DNA of 64,000 nucleotides from Ehretia macrophylla (GCA_037974665.1 CM075781.1:37045735-37109734), one strand, 5' to 3'. Positions 47,513 to 59,362 are shown, counted from the stretch's first letter. Notes: a model not told the origin generated them from the sequence alone. Program-made: numbers and translations.

Positions 47513-48303
47513 TGTTTCCCATAAATATTTTCTTTCTCTAGAAATTGGACCTAATTTGTCAAATGTCCAAACTGTCCATAAAAATGCTACTGATTGTGCA
47601 TAATTTGTGTGAATAGTATGCAGAATATAAGTCTTCAAAGCTATGAACTAAAATAAATTAAAAAAAACGTAAAAAATATAAATGAGTAAGATTAAAATAA
47701 TATGAATATTTGTTCATATATTTATAGGCATTTTGAACATTTCGATCGTTAAAATAAATTAACGGATATATATTAAGTCCATAAACCCACCAAGAAATTT
47801 CTAAAAACACAGGGATCGGATCTAGTTAGGATAATGCAAATAAGTTAAGCAATAAAACATTCTCTGTCGAGGCGAAGATATTATTAAAAGGGCTTTTCCA
47901 GATTATGATCATTTGTGAAAAGGATTGCAAATCTTGGAATGGAAATTTTAATTCAACACATCCCCTCTGTCTCCTTCCCTTATACTTGGGCGGATCCAGC
48001 CGGAGACCAGCGGGGCCTCAGCCCTCCCAATATTTTTTTTTCTCTTTTAACTTATGTACATTTTTCACTTCCAATATCTCCACATAATGATTGATCCTCC
48101 TAATATAATTGATACACTACATGCACAATAATTGTCATTAACCCACCCACCATTCTTTCTCTCTATGTATATATTTTTTTATCTTTTCCACTCCCTCAAG
48201 TCCCTTTTTCAGTTTTTCCCTTTCACCTTTTCCTTTTCCCCCACTTCCTTTTCCTCATTATTCCCCTTTCCATTTTCCCTTTTTTCGTATTTTTCCTCGA
48301 TCC
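47513..48303. other. Non-coding; polypyrimidine tract at the right end
   Basis: No gene recognised. 48170-48300 is almost pure C/T on the plus strand (cccttttcc-type repeats). At 47988-47997 the word gggcggatcc faces gatccgtccc at 51544-51553, a possible pair of ends of a larger decayed element around the solo LTR. Confidence 0.45.
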
Positions 48304-51229
48304 TGTAACGCCCCAATCCCTAACAGAACCAGGATTCCTATTAATTATGCTATCCTCAACCCAATTTTAAAGCCCGGGCACGAAATTTTAGGGAAAACGG
48401 ACGGAGTCTCTCCTATTTATAGGACTAATAAAAAAATATGCAAGCAACAACATATTACCACAAGACCATAATCCACAACCTCAATCAATTTCATCTTTAC
48501 AAACATGCAAGTCAACTAGGCAATAAAGTAAAGACTACAAGTTAATAAAATATTACAAGCCATTCATAACTATCAATACATTTTAAACTTAACTTTACAA
48601 TTACAAAACTGAATCCATTGACAATCCACGTAAGCCAGCATAGTCAACACGAAACTCTCGAGCCTTCTTTTCTACCTCTGATAGCACTAATCCTGAAAGG
48701 TGTTAGAAACGAGCGTGAGTATACAACATGTATACTCAGTAAGGGAGGTGATACAGCATACTGAGGAATGCTTTCATGAGATGCAACAAGAATAATAACA
48801 TATACAACACAAAATAACAAAATTATTAGACAAGTATTTAACCAGGTATAAAAAGGATATGGTTCCACGTTTGTCTTCAATCACGAGCCACGAGCCAAGA
48901 TCTTCAACAAGTGCCAGCAAAACCCTTATTCCTTCAAAATGGGGTACTACGGATGTACTCCGATCCTACGACCCTTTCTCCTGAGGTAGGTCATATGCCT
49001 AGCAGGTGAACCACGCCTCTGAGGTAGTGGAGTATAATCAGTGAGAGAAAAGGAATAGGCACTATGGTAGTCGAGGGAGCATGGAAAGCCTGATGCCGCC
49101 CGTATTTCTCGACGCTACCATGTCCGAAAAGGTTGCGCAACCCTGGGGGCAAGATCACGAAAGCCAAGTATATCAAATATCATATAAAAGGAACGACAAA
49201 GTAGGTCATCCTTGCAGTTAATTACAGATAACACGAAAAGACACAAGATAGCAAGTAAATAACGCATATAATTTTATCAATTACTAATGAATACAATCTA
49301 GAAATAATAAATTAAGTTAAGATGCACAGAAAATATGAAAACTCACTTACCTTGGATCAGGCTACATAAGCTATTGAAAAGCTATATTCACTCCCAACCT
49401 TCCTGAGTTTAGCTCGGAAGTGTAAACCCGAGTTTGGTCATATAAGTATACACTTAGCAAAAACTCATAATACTAAGTAAACTAACTTCACAATGATACT
49501 TCACGGTAACATTTATACTCGAAGCATTGCAACTAAAACTGTAACATCACTCCTATCACACATAGATAACCCAACTCATTAGCATTTAACTTGTTATTTC
49601 ACCCAACCTTTCAGTTAGCAATTTAGTCTTTCAACCATATAATGACAACCAACAAGCACTTAATACAATCTTATATACCTACACTTAATTATTCATATTC
49701 TTTTAAGCTACAATTTATTTAGCAACTAAGCTAGATGCTCACATAGCGTAATTAGCATTCTCACTTCCTCATAAAGGCTATAGCTACATAAGGAAGAGAC
49801 GTACCACACAATTAACAAGGCATATAACAAAACTAGGTAGGTTCACTCAAAGAAGCCAAACTTACATAATTCACGAACTTCACCAAATGATTAAACAATC
49901 TAGCTAAACATCCAATAACATCAAATCCATCACATAAAGGTAGATTACAAGCAATTAACTACAACTAATCACTTTTCCCCCTTTGTTAGCCATGCAATTT
50001 CTTCTCCCACGCAAAATTCAAGATACAAAATTCACAAGGCAAACATTCTACATTTCTAACAAGGCCAAAAGACACCTACCTAGACCCTGAAACCCCACTT
50101 TGGAGACAAAAACTCGAGTAGGCCCTGAGTAAGTTTTAACTACACCTACCCTATCCGGACCCCAATTTCACTCAACGAAAGCACTAAAAGTGCTTCCATA
50201 CCCAAGGATACCCAATCTAAAGTCCAAACGTGCCCGGATTGTGTTATGTGAAAAATTCCCTTTTTAAAGTTAGCTAATTTTGCATTTTAACTCCTTTTCG
50301 GGAAATTCAACCTCATGTGAGCTTTTAACTAGTTTCATTAATGTCTAAAGCACCTAAAGGAAGCCTCAATTCATTCTAATTAGAAAGTTTTATCAAAACT
50401 CTAATTTTCGTCACTATTTATCATCTCTTTCATGCAATCTCAAGCTTCAACCATGGAGTTTATTAACAAGCTACAAAAGTGAGTTCTATAGGCTCTAGAA
50501 AACACATATCAAGCATCTATAACAAGTAATATAGCTAAAACTAACAATACAAGAATTTTAAAACAATTGAAACAAACTTTAAACTCAAAATAATGCAACT
50601 TCCTCACCATTTAAAGGTTGTAGGCAAGTGGTTGAAGCTTCCAAGTGCTCCAAAAATCTCCAAGATCAAGCCAAGAAGTCAAATGCAAGGTTGGATGATG
50701 AAAAATTTTCTCCTCTTGGCTTCCTAGGGCTGTCGGGTTTTTTTTCTTGGGGGGGGGAGGGGGGGGGGGGGGGAGGGGGGGGGAGGCGTGTTTGGATAAT
50801 TTTTGCTTTTGTTTTAATGAGTATATTGTATATATGTATAATATATTGAATATATGTATGAGTATGTTATATTATATTAGGTCAAATGTCTCTAATGCTT
50901 GGTCAAATGAGCTTAAAACTCTAATTAATTGCTAGCTAATTTAAAACCAATGTTTCTACATACGTAATACTATTCAATGAAGAGAAAAATATTTTTCAAA
51001 CGCATACTCTCGGCCTCCAAAGCTCAAAACTACCATTTCCCAACTCCTTTTATATGTCCTGTGGTTTAGGAAAAAATTTAAATCGAGCATTTAAGATAGT
51101 AAAATGTTTTATGAATAGTGCCCTCTAAATAAAATAATTAAGCAAAAAAAGAAATACACATAAAATGTTCAAGTAGATATGCAACAGTTATTTAAAAGAT
51201 ATGATAAAATTCTTGGGCGTTACAAATCC
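48299..51229 (-). mobile_element. Solo LTR of 2.9 kb with TGTAACGCCC ends
   Basis: The element 48304-51224 has terminal inverted words TGTAACGCCC and GGGCGTTACA and flanks GATCC (48299-48303) and AATCC (51225-51229), four of five bases equal. No primer site, polypurine tract or coding domain is inside. Minus-strand reading gives the phrase tatactcacgctcgtttcta, which I associate with long LTRs of Del/Tekay-type Ty3/gypsy elements; that lineage call is tentative. Confidence 0.65.
50742..50786 (+). repeat. Poly-G tract
   Basis: About 40 nearly uninterrupted G with a few A, within the solo LTR. It can form G-quadruplex structures, and its length is uncertain in any assembly. Gly-rich ORFs across it are artefacts. 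Confidence 0.9.
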
Positions 51230-51589
51230 CCTCCCCAATAAGAATTCTCTCCCACCCTTTCTACAGGCCACAATTATCTTTCTCTCTTCCATGGCGCAAG
51301 TGCACAGTCTTTTTTCCTCAATTTTAATTTTTAAAGCATACACACACAAAGGTAAAGTAGTAGACCATGAAAAATATTATATAACATTTAATTTACTTTT
51401 TTTTTTTGGTAAGTTAATTTTATACATAATTATTAATAAAAAATATTTTTGATGTGTTTTCTACCCGTCAAAAATACTGCACAAAAGAATACGGTATAAT
51501 AAAATAATAATAAAAAAAACTCAACCCCCAAGATTAAGTTTATGATCCGTCCCTACTTATACTGCTATTTTTTCTTCAGCAACACGCAT

Positions 51590-51840
51590 GATGGCTCCAT
51601 ATATAAAAAGGATGAGAAATAAGATAGAATAGTAAAAAGCCGATGATGCACTAAGAATTGACAATTATCATAACAGAAAATAGCATGTATGCATTCCAGG
51701 ATATCAATATTTAAATACCTAGAGAGACTGACTTCCGATGATACGTTCTACTATGCTGTAAGATATTAAAACGTCCATTGTTGAAGCTGATAATTGTTGA
51801 CTATAGCGTGATTCTTCACGAACAAGAGAAAATTTTATAA
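51590..51840 (+). repeat. Block Q, copy 3, left part
   Basis: atagcatgtatg-ccaggatatcaatattt-acctagaga-actgac and ttgttgaagctgataattgttgac match 28262-28400 and 46815-46940, more diverged than copies 1 and 2 are from each other. Confidence 0.7.
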
Positions 51841-52246
51841 TGATAATTATATAGGGGCAAAATGCTATTTTTCCCCATAAGAAATTTACATGAGGTTTTT
51901 ATTTTACTCATATTTTTCTATGATATTAAACTTTATCAAATAAAGTCTTATGTTAAAGGACATTTTCATCTTTTTATTTTTTGAAGTAAAAAAATAATAT
52001 AAAAATTAATTTAATAAAATCATTCAATAAAAAGGTCTGCAATAAACTAGAAAACTATAAATAATATAAGTGATAAAGAAAGATACAAAAGAAGGTTATT
52101 ATACGAATTTTGCATCATGCACAAAATTAATTAGAGAAAAAAAAATATGTTCAATTTAAAATCTATTTTTTTTACCTATACATACATCTCAAATTGAATT
52201 TAATCATTTTTCTAACCTAGAGTATAATTTTTTTGGAAAAGAGAAA

Positions 52247-52307
<61 letters not shown>

Positions 52308-52895
52308 AAAGGATAAAACAATTTATTGTACAAAATTCACATTGTGAACGAAATTAGAGAAAACATTTAGATTCATTTTAAATCTGTCTTTTTCCTATAT
52401 ATACATATATAATATATCTATGTGTATTTGTGCATCTAAAATTGAATTTGATCTTTTCTTCTAACCCATTGTATAACTTTTGGTGACAAGCCAAACATAA
52501 TACGAAAAAAAAAAATTTGAAGGCAATAAAATAGAATTAAATAGCTCAATAAGAAAATAAGTAGACCAGCGTGTCTCTAATCTTAAGGCTTTGTTTGATA
52601 GAACTTGATGCCATTGAGAATTTGGGTAAAATTAAAAACTCATGGAGGAGTATTTGAGATTTAAATTAAAACTTATGGGAAAAATGGTTCATTTGAAAGG
52701 TAACCTAGTTTACTAGTATTCCATAATCTTGGTTGACTATAAATAAGGGTCCCCTAGAAATAATATTTCTCTGTAATCTTGGATGACAAAAAATAATATT
52801 TTTCCATAATCTTGGATGACAAGAAATAAAACGAATGGTGCAAAATTTTATTGACTTATTTTCCTCTTCCAGGGAGAAAAAGCAATAAAAAATTA
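51841..52895. other. Non-coding AT-rich stretch in block Q copy 3
   Basis: Contains two diverged direct repeats of about 150 bp (about 52090-52240 and 52310-52480) on either side of a TA microsatellite, and a short repeated phrase taatcttggatgacaa-aaataa (52768, 52810). No gene is seen. Confidence 0.55.
52252..52302. repeat. TA microsatellite
   Basis: Uninterrupted (ta)n of about 45 bp. Confidence 0.95.
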
Positions 52896-53065
52896 AATCT
52901 TACTAACCCCAACTTATAATTAGGCAGCCAAATCTAGAAGGCTGCTGTTACTGTTGCAGCCTGGAACTTCAACATAATTATTCAATAAATTTCTCTGAGC
53001 ACAAATGTGAAACATTATACTATCTTTAGCAAGAGTGGTTACAATATAACGTACCGTTCCGTATG
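52896..53065 (+). repeat. Block Q, copy 3, right part
   Basis: Matches copy 1 at 28525-28690 (gctgccaaat-aaggctg, gagcacaa-tgtgaaacatt). This portion is deleted in copy 2. Confidence 0.7.
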
Positions 53066-53151
53066 CCTTTTTATTATCTGAGTAAGACGCAAGAAAAAAA
53101 TATAAAGGCGTGATCAAAAGAAAAAGGGTACATACCTTAATTATTAGTTCG

Positions 53152-53592
53152 TAATTTTTAGGGTAATTTATCGAAATGACCTTAAATTTTTACATTTTTT
53201 GATATTTAAGTCCTCTATCTTTTATTTTGGACAAAATAGCCCTTCATCTTTTAATTTTGTGACAATCATTAGTCCTTGGAACAAAATCTATCGAAAAAAT
53301 ATCGTTAGTGAGCACGTAGATAGTATGTGGTCGCAAAATTCACAAATATTCAAAGGTAAAATTGTCATACGATAAAAGATAAGTATCCTAAAGTTTATGC
53401 ATTTTGCATCCACGTACCATTCACATGCTCACTAACGTTATTTTTTTTTTTTATAGATTTTGCTCTAATGACTAATAGCTGTCACCAAAATGAAAGATAA
53501 AAGACTATTTTATCCAAAATAAAAAATAGATGATTTAAATATAAAAAAAAATAAAGATCTAGGACTGTTTTGGTAAATGACCCTAATTTTTA
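53152..53592. mobile_element. Long-TIR MULE-like MITE with perfect 9-bp target-site duplication
   Basis: taattttta occurs at 53152-53160 and 53584-53592. Between them a 423-bp element starts GGGTAATTTA and its inverse starts GGGTCATTTA; the arms match for about 190 bp, leaving a short centre. A 9-bp duplication and long arms are the signature of Mutator-like elements. It is non-coding and lies about 0.45 kb upstream of the MYB coding region. Confidence 0.88.
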
Positions 53593-53954
53593 TTGTGCTT
53601 GAAAAGCAAGTCCTCTATCTTAAAAAAAAATTATATTTAAATCTTTTAACTTTGTAACTTGATGTGCACTATTAGACCTTTTGCCATTGTCTATTAAAAA
53701 GTAATTGTAAAGTTATATGTTTTTCTTGTTTTGCGTGACTTTATCACTATTTTTTTTAATAAATGATAATAAAAGGACTAACGGTGTTACAAATTATAAA
53801 GATAAAGAATTTGAATATAGCACTTTCAGAAATAGTGTACATGTTTATCAAACACGGTAAAATGGGTATCAACCCAAAGAAAAAAAAAATTAAAGAAAGA
53901 CTGAAGTCTTTTGTCACTTTGAAAAATTTGTAACAACACAGTTTCTTGGCATCA
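53593..53954. other. Upstream region of the MYB gene
   Basis: AT-rich, partly similar in wording to the neighbouring MULE-like MITE (agtcctctatctt, aaaggactaacggt), so it may contain a second, older copy. No convincing TATA box was found. It is followed by the MYB leader. Confidence 0.45.
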
Positions 53955-53955
53955 G

Positions 53956-54028
53956 ATGGTCTACATAAAGCTGCATGCCAGGATCATTCCGTAGCTCCAA
54001 TTCGAAAGGGGTTCCTTCACAATCTTGA
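53956..54028 (+). promoter_or_regulatory. Two short upstream ORFs in the MYB leader
   Basis: ATG at 53956 opens 12 codons to a stop at 53992-53994; ATG at 53975 opens 17 codons to a stop at 54026-54028, two bases before the MYB ATG at 54031. If they are in the mature leader they would reduce translation of the main ORF. The transcription start is unknown, so this is an inference. Confidence 0.4.
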
Positions 54029-54030
54029 GA

Positions 54031-55268
54031 ATGAAGTTAACTGCCACAGTAGATATAAAGAAGGGAACATGGAGTCCCGAGGAAGATCAAAAGTTAATTG
54101 CTTATATAAGCAAATATGGCATCTGGAATTGGTGTCATATGCCAAAAGCCGCAGGTAGATACAAAACTTTCAATTGTGTCGTTGGAAAACCATGTCTAGC
54201 AAACCTCTCCGTCCCTGTTTCACATTCAATTGTTGAGTACTTAAATTATTCTTCCACATATATAGGAATTTGTTTGCTATGTATGCAGGGCTTTCAAGGT
54301 CTGGCAAAAGTTGCAGACTTCGATGGATGAACTATCTCCGCCCAGACCTAAAGAGAGACCGGTTCACCATGGAAGAAATAGAAACAATAATTAAGATTCA
54401 AGAATCATTAGGGAATAAGTAAGTATTGTTGCCAGATCTATTGATATTGAAGGAACAAAAAGAGTAAACCTCTCTTCTTCTATGTTATAATCAATTTCTC
54501 CACAGCAGGTGTTAATTACCTCTCTTCTTCTTGTTCTAGCATTTTAGAAGTTTAAAAGCACGTAATTCAATAATCAGATAGTGATCTGCTGTAATGAGAG
54601 ATTCCGAATTTAAACCATCACTTCAATTTCTATTGTACTAAAAGAAACACAACATTCTTTCCTAGAAATGGTAGTCAATACCAAACGTATAGCCTAACAA
54701 ACCTTAAATCATACACTAATGTGTTGTTTTCAGGTGGACGAAGATTGCTGCAAAATTACCCGGACGAACTGATAATGACATCAAGAATTTCTGGCATGCT
54801 CACGCTAGGAAATACTTCAAAAGCAATCCAACAGTAACCAGGGCAAATCATTATAGACCTAAGAGATTCAAACGTGAGGAAACTAGAGTGAAATCTTCGC
54901 TCAGCTATGGTGCAGATGAATCAAATCTTGAGAAGTCCAGCACCAACGCGGAGTCAATTCAATTTCATATTGTCGAATCATATTCCCCAAGCGAAGACTT
55001 TGGTGCCGCATTTGCAGGAAATGACTTATTGGAGAACATTAGATTTTCTGAACCACGTAGAGAGAACCAAGAGAATTTATTTTCAGAACAATTTTGCAAG
55101 GAGGATATGTATCTGCCGGAGATCAATTCAACCATTTTTGAAGAAGCAAGTTCTCCATACCCGGCGCAAGAGTGGAGCGTCCAAGAATTTGCATATGCTT
55201 GCAACAATGATGAATTAACTAGTTTTTGGTTTAATATCTTTCTAGAAGCTAGTCATCCTCTCTGTTGA
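54031..55268 (+). CDS. R2R3-MYB transcription factor, three exons
   Basis: Exons 54031-54154, 54289-54418 and 54734-55268 with GT-AG introns; they join to 789 nt, 262 residues plus stop. Exon 2 is 130 bp, the standard size in R2R3-MYB genes. R2 begins [16 protein letters not shown] and continues into [16 protein letters not shown]3 shows [27 protein letters not shown] and [15 protein letters not shown]. The usual RCGKSC is RSGKSC here, and the bHLH-interaction motif in R3 is absent. The C-terminal 140 residues are Ser/Glu-rich and lack a motif I can name. Acts as nuclear DNA-binding regulator; subgroup not assigned. Earlier ATGs are out of frame. Confidence 0.9.
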
Positions 55269-56003
55269 GAGCACCGTTGGAGTGTCTAAAGTGTTGTTGT
55301 TAGTCTACTGAGATGCCTTTCCATGCTTTTTTTTTTTTCTTGGTCTTTTTTTTTTTTTTTTTGAGAGTCCTGATGCCTATATTTTGGGAAGTTTTGGCAT
55401 ACACATCAAATGCCATTTTCAAGCAAGATGGACACCCTCAGGTTTAGTTCATATCAAAGATGTCAGATAGACCTCTGCAGATTTGGATAATGCTAGTTAA
55501 TAACTTAGAGCAACTCCAAAAGTTCCGTATTTTGGCTCCTTAATTAAAATATGGAGCCAAAATACATTTTACCGTCTTCATGAATGAGCTCCCTATCCTC
55601 CTCCTTATTTTGATAGAAAGTTTGGAAATCTCTTACCAAAACTAAAACCCCTAAATATTCACAACACAATAAAAAAAAATAAAAAATAAAAATAAATTTA
55701 AATAGAGAACCAACCTGGAGAAAAAAATCGTAAGAAAAAAATTCAATTTAAATAAAGAATCCCAAAAATAAAATGATCAAAACTTGTACATAAAAAGGTA
55801 ATAAAATTTAAAACAAATGACATACTTATAGAAATATTTTTCATAATGAAATATTTGATATTAATAAAAAACTAAAAAAAAAAATTTGGGTTATAAACAT
55901 AGACTTAGAAGTGTAATTTTAGGCATTAATTTTTTATTAGGCTAATAAAAAAATCATCTCATTTTTCATCGATTTTAAACATTAGATTATATATGTGTCA
56001 TTT

Positions 56004-56038
<35 letters not shown>

Positions 56039-56085
56039 GTGCATTAGGTAATTTGTACTTAATCTGGAGTCTGGTAGAGTCAGCT
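55269..56085. other. Downstream of the MYB gene, no gene seen
   Basis: Contains two T-rich runs (55328-55341, 55346-55363), AT-rich sequence and a TA repeat at 56008-56034. The part just after 55268 is presumably MYB 3' UTR. Nothing coding recognised. Confidence 0.5.
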
Positions 56086-56147
56086 GCAGAAAACTTCTCT
56101 TTGGTTTTCTCAAAATATCTTGAAGGAATTAGACCTTCTTAGGTGCA

Positions 56148-56226
56148 GTTCATATCTGGAAACCCAGATCTCATAAACATGACAACAGACAGCAAAGGAC
56201 CACAAGCTGTTTTAAGTGTGGTAAAC
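56148..56226 (+). pseudogene. Caulimovirid coat-protein zinc-knuckle fragment
   Basis: A short plus-strand frame reads a basic stretch leading to CFKCGK, the start of the CCHC zinc knuckle of a caulimovirid coat protein. It breaks off before the His and last Cys and ends at a stop in the joined sequence. Confidence 0.6.
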
Positions 56227-56812
56227 TAGAATAGGCTCTCTGAGAATGGGATTCTTCGAATTAAAGATCTGGAGGTGAAGGTCTGGGATATAAATTCTTT
56301 GTATCTGGGAAAGAAATTCTATTAATGTGAACCTTCGAGTTCTGGGAAGATGATGATTCACAATCAGAATTACTATCTGACTGTTTTAGAACTTGAAGAG
56401 CTGGTTGGATTGATGAGGGTTCTGATTTATTAGTTCTAGAGATCAGTTCCTGAAGAAGCCTGATATTCTTTTCTTCTGTGGATTCCAAGTTTTGAATAAA
56501 ACTGGTTATTTTAAAAGGTAAAGTTCTCGTTGGAGATTCTGGTTTTACCTTGGTACTGGTTAGTCTAAGAGAATCAAATGATTTTGTCAATACAATAGGG
56601 GTTTGTTTCTCAATTGACTTCTGGATTGATTCCTTATGTTTTTATGTGGTTATGGAGACCAAGGTTTGTTTTTCAAGAATATCTTTGATATTCTGAACTT
56701 GTTTCTATAAGGTGACAACTGAAAGATTGGTCCAATTATTTTGTTGAACCAAGTCTTTTATTTCTGGTTGTTCTGAAATGATAACTGGTTTTAGATTTGT
56801 GGTTCTCTCTAA
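56227..56812 (-). pseudogene. Caulimovirid ORF1 linker between movement and coat protein, inverted fragment
   Basis: On the minus strand it matches 63130-63690 of the plus-strand ORF1 copy at high identity. The largest open part is 56590-56261, Ser/Thr/Pro-rich and low complexity as in that linker. In this fragment the frame is open where the other copy has stops at about 63460 and 63573, so the two copies decayed independently. Its ends abut plus-strand pieces on both sides. Confidence 0.75.
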
Positions 56813-57137
56813 ACGTCTCAAAAAGAATCCTCCAGCATGGTCTGATATCCACACTATGTCTGGCCTTGCTGGTTAAGAATGGGTTCGCCATTCTCATTTC
56901 AAAATTTCAAGATGACTTGTTGAACCAGAAATTCTTAGTATGAGTTGATTATAAATCAACTAAGGACGTACTAACCAAGGATGTTAAGAACATTGCATCC
57001 AAACAGATTTTTGTCAGATGGCAAGCCATTCTTTCCATTTGTGAGTTTGACATAGAATATATCAAGGGAAAGGACAATTCCATCCTTGATTTTCTAACCA
57101 GAGAATTCTTAACAGGCCACGTACCGATTACATAGGA
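56813..57137 (+). pseudogene. Caulimovirid RT-RNase H C-terminal fragment
   Basis: Begins with LKKNPPAWSDIHT, typical of the RT/RNase H connection of caulimovirids, and ends with FDIEYIKGKDNSILDFLTRE, the conserved end of RNase H. Between them the catalytic parts are shortened and stops occur near 56874, 56922 and 56937. The stop at 57135-57137 closes ORF1. Confidence 0.75.
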
Positions 57138-57357
57138 TTCTCACAGGGAATACATTTTCTTTTGTTCACAGGTACAACAGAGGCAGACACCAGATTTCTT
57201 TAGAAAGAATATTTTGATTCATTTCAAGTCCACTGCATCAGTTAGATTGAAATACAGTTTCAGATCCAGAAGCAGAATTTATAAATTTTCAATTCCACAT
57301 TTTCTTTTATTGCTTCTAACCATTTGCCGGAATCATCACCTTCCTGAATAGCAAGCA

Positions 57358-58638
57358 ATGACACCCAAAAAAGACAAAGCCAAGGCAAAAGCTTTCGACC
57401 TAAGCTCTTATGCCCAGAAAGCCATCACACTAGCATCTTCAACGATTGAAGATAAACAAGTCACCCATACATAGACATCTACCCAGTCACCCCTGAGTAG
57501 AAACCTCACAGTTTTAGGGTCTTTGACCCCAAAGAAACAGCTAACAGATATTCGTGCAGGTTTTGCAGGTACATTATCATCTCAGACTCTAATCAGTAAC
57601 CAGTTTCAGTCCCTTGTTACCAAACCAAAAATAGTTACCCCAGAACCAAAACTATCAACCCCATATATTTACAAGAACATCTTTGACCAAATTCTTGTAA
57701 CATAACCAACATACTTTAAACAAAACCCAAACATATCTCCGGATGAGTTTGCTAAGACATTTCTTCATCCCCAGTCCAACTATATCTTAGACAACACATT
57801 CAAAACTCAGAGTTACTATGAGGTCATTCTCATAGCAACAAAATCCATTGAGTTCACCCCAAACAATAATGATAAACAACCAGGCGAGTACAGCCACATT
57901 AAGGCTAAACTCCAGACAGTGATCACCCTTGATCAATGGGGACAACCCCCACACAGAGCCAAACAGCTTCTAGTTGACGTTGTTTTCAGAGACTATACAT
58001 ATTATGACTACATTTCGACGTGGTTCAGATGCTTCTTTTGCCAAAATGAAAAACATGATATGTCATGGTTTTTCTTTTTCAAATCCAATTTCCCAGTAGA
58101 GGTCCCAAATTGGTTTATCCAATGGTGGGCATCATATCGTCTTATTACAGACATACTCCCAGAACCAGTTTATAAAGGATTCCAGTATTTCATAGAAAAT
58201 TGGCAGGCACTAGATCATTTAGCCTACCTTCCCTAATTTTTTGTGTTTTACAGAATTTTTTATGTAACATGGATTTTTAAATCAGAGTTTGCTTTTAAAC
58301 AAACATCTTTCGGAAAGCAGCAAGTAATACCAGTTTTCGGAAAAAACCATAAAGTCAAGTGGTGGGACAAAATGAACAATAGTACTTGTTCAACCCCCAA
58401 AGTCCAACAATGGCTTGACACCAATCAGAAACAGAAGAAGACGATTCAACCAGAACAATAGGAGTTTCTCTCCTTCAAGAATCACCTCCAAGCCTAGCTA
58501 GCAACTGCTACCAGCTACGATGAGATACAGGCCATCATGCTGCAACTTAAAGAACTTGCCTCAGACCAGGCATCAGTTTCCACAGACTATGTTGATGACA
58601 ATGAAGATGACTGTCATGGCATTTTTACCCCACTGTAA
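57358..58638 (+). pseudogene. Caulimovirid second ORF, unknown function
   Basis: One frame of 427 codons from ATG 57358 to TAA 58636-58638, with stops at 57472-57474, 57703-57705, 58234-58236, 58459-58461 and 58495-58497 and no frameshift. The N-terminus is Lys-rich; the middle is aromatic-rich with several Trp (WFIQWWASY) and a Cys pair; the end is a short helix-like segment and an acidic tail (DYVDDNEDD). Florendovirus genomes have a second ORF of unknown function in this position. I cannot assign a role. Confidence 0.7.
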
Positions 58639-59350
58639 ATAATAGTGGAGTTTTCTTGGGTTCTCCTCAAAAATCCAGACATAGGAGTTTCTTTGTGTTC
58701 TCTGCCAAAAACGCAAAATAGATGAGTTTTCTGATGTTCTCACCAAAAACATTAGAACAAAATGGTGCAACTTCCTTTATGAAGTTGAAAAGAATAGGGT
58801 TTTGTTCTTCTAAGTTTTCTCCAAAAACTAAGATGCAACAGTAAGACTTCCCCTCTCTGAATTCATATGGTTTCTGAAGAATTCCATAAAACTTCAGCTA
58901 GTCCAGGTCAAACGATAACTAGTAAAGACATCTCAAGTCCGTTGATGGGTGTGGCTTTCCCCAAAAGCCAAGGAAACATTTTGGTTATTTATTTTATTTG
59001 TATTTTGCTTAGTCAACTTACCTTTTAGTCAACTTACCTCATGATTCTGATCGTAAAGCCTTGTTGGATTTGAGGAGCAGAGGGTGTAAGACTCCATTGT
59101 TACCCATGGCATGTGGAATATGAGATAGTAAGATTAAGTTAGTTACAGAGAAGAATAGATAATTAGGATTTTCCTTGTATTTAGGGATTTTCACATTTTT
59201 CAATGTATTTTGATTTGTTTTTAGTATTAGCCAACATGATCCAAACATGAAGAATTTTTACAACATCTTCAGCACAGAACCAGATTTAGACTCAGAGATG
59301 AAGCAAGACAAATCCAGTCAAGATTCAATCAGACATCATCATCACAAGAC
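58639..59350 (+). other. Caulimovirid intergenic region, left part
   Basis: Follows ORF2. No ORF on the plus strand; minus-strand ORFs of 60-70 codons are unsupported. Probably the start of the large intergenic region upstream of the promoter. Confidence 0.5.
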
Positions 59351-59362
59351 AACGAAATTACT

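Noticed and set aside
50628-50935. Gly-rich ORFs across the poly-G tract
   Set aside because: Composition is produced by the G-run alone.
58573-59248. Minus-strand ORFs of 65-69 codons in the viral intergenic region
   Set aside because: No homologue recognised, no conserved start context, and the strand is opposite to all other viral genes here.
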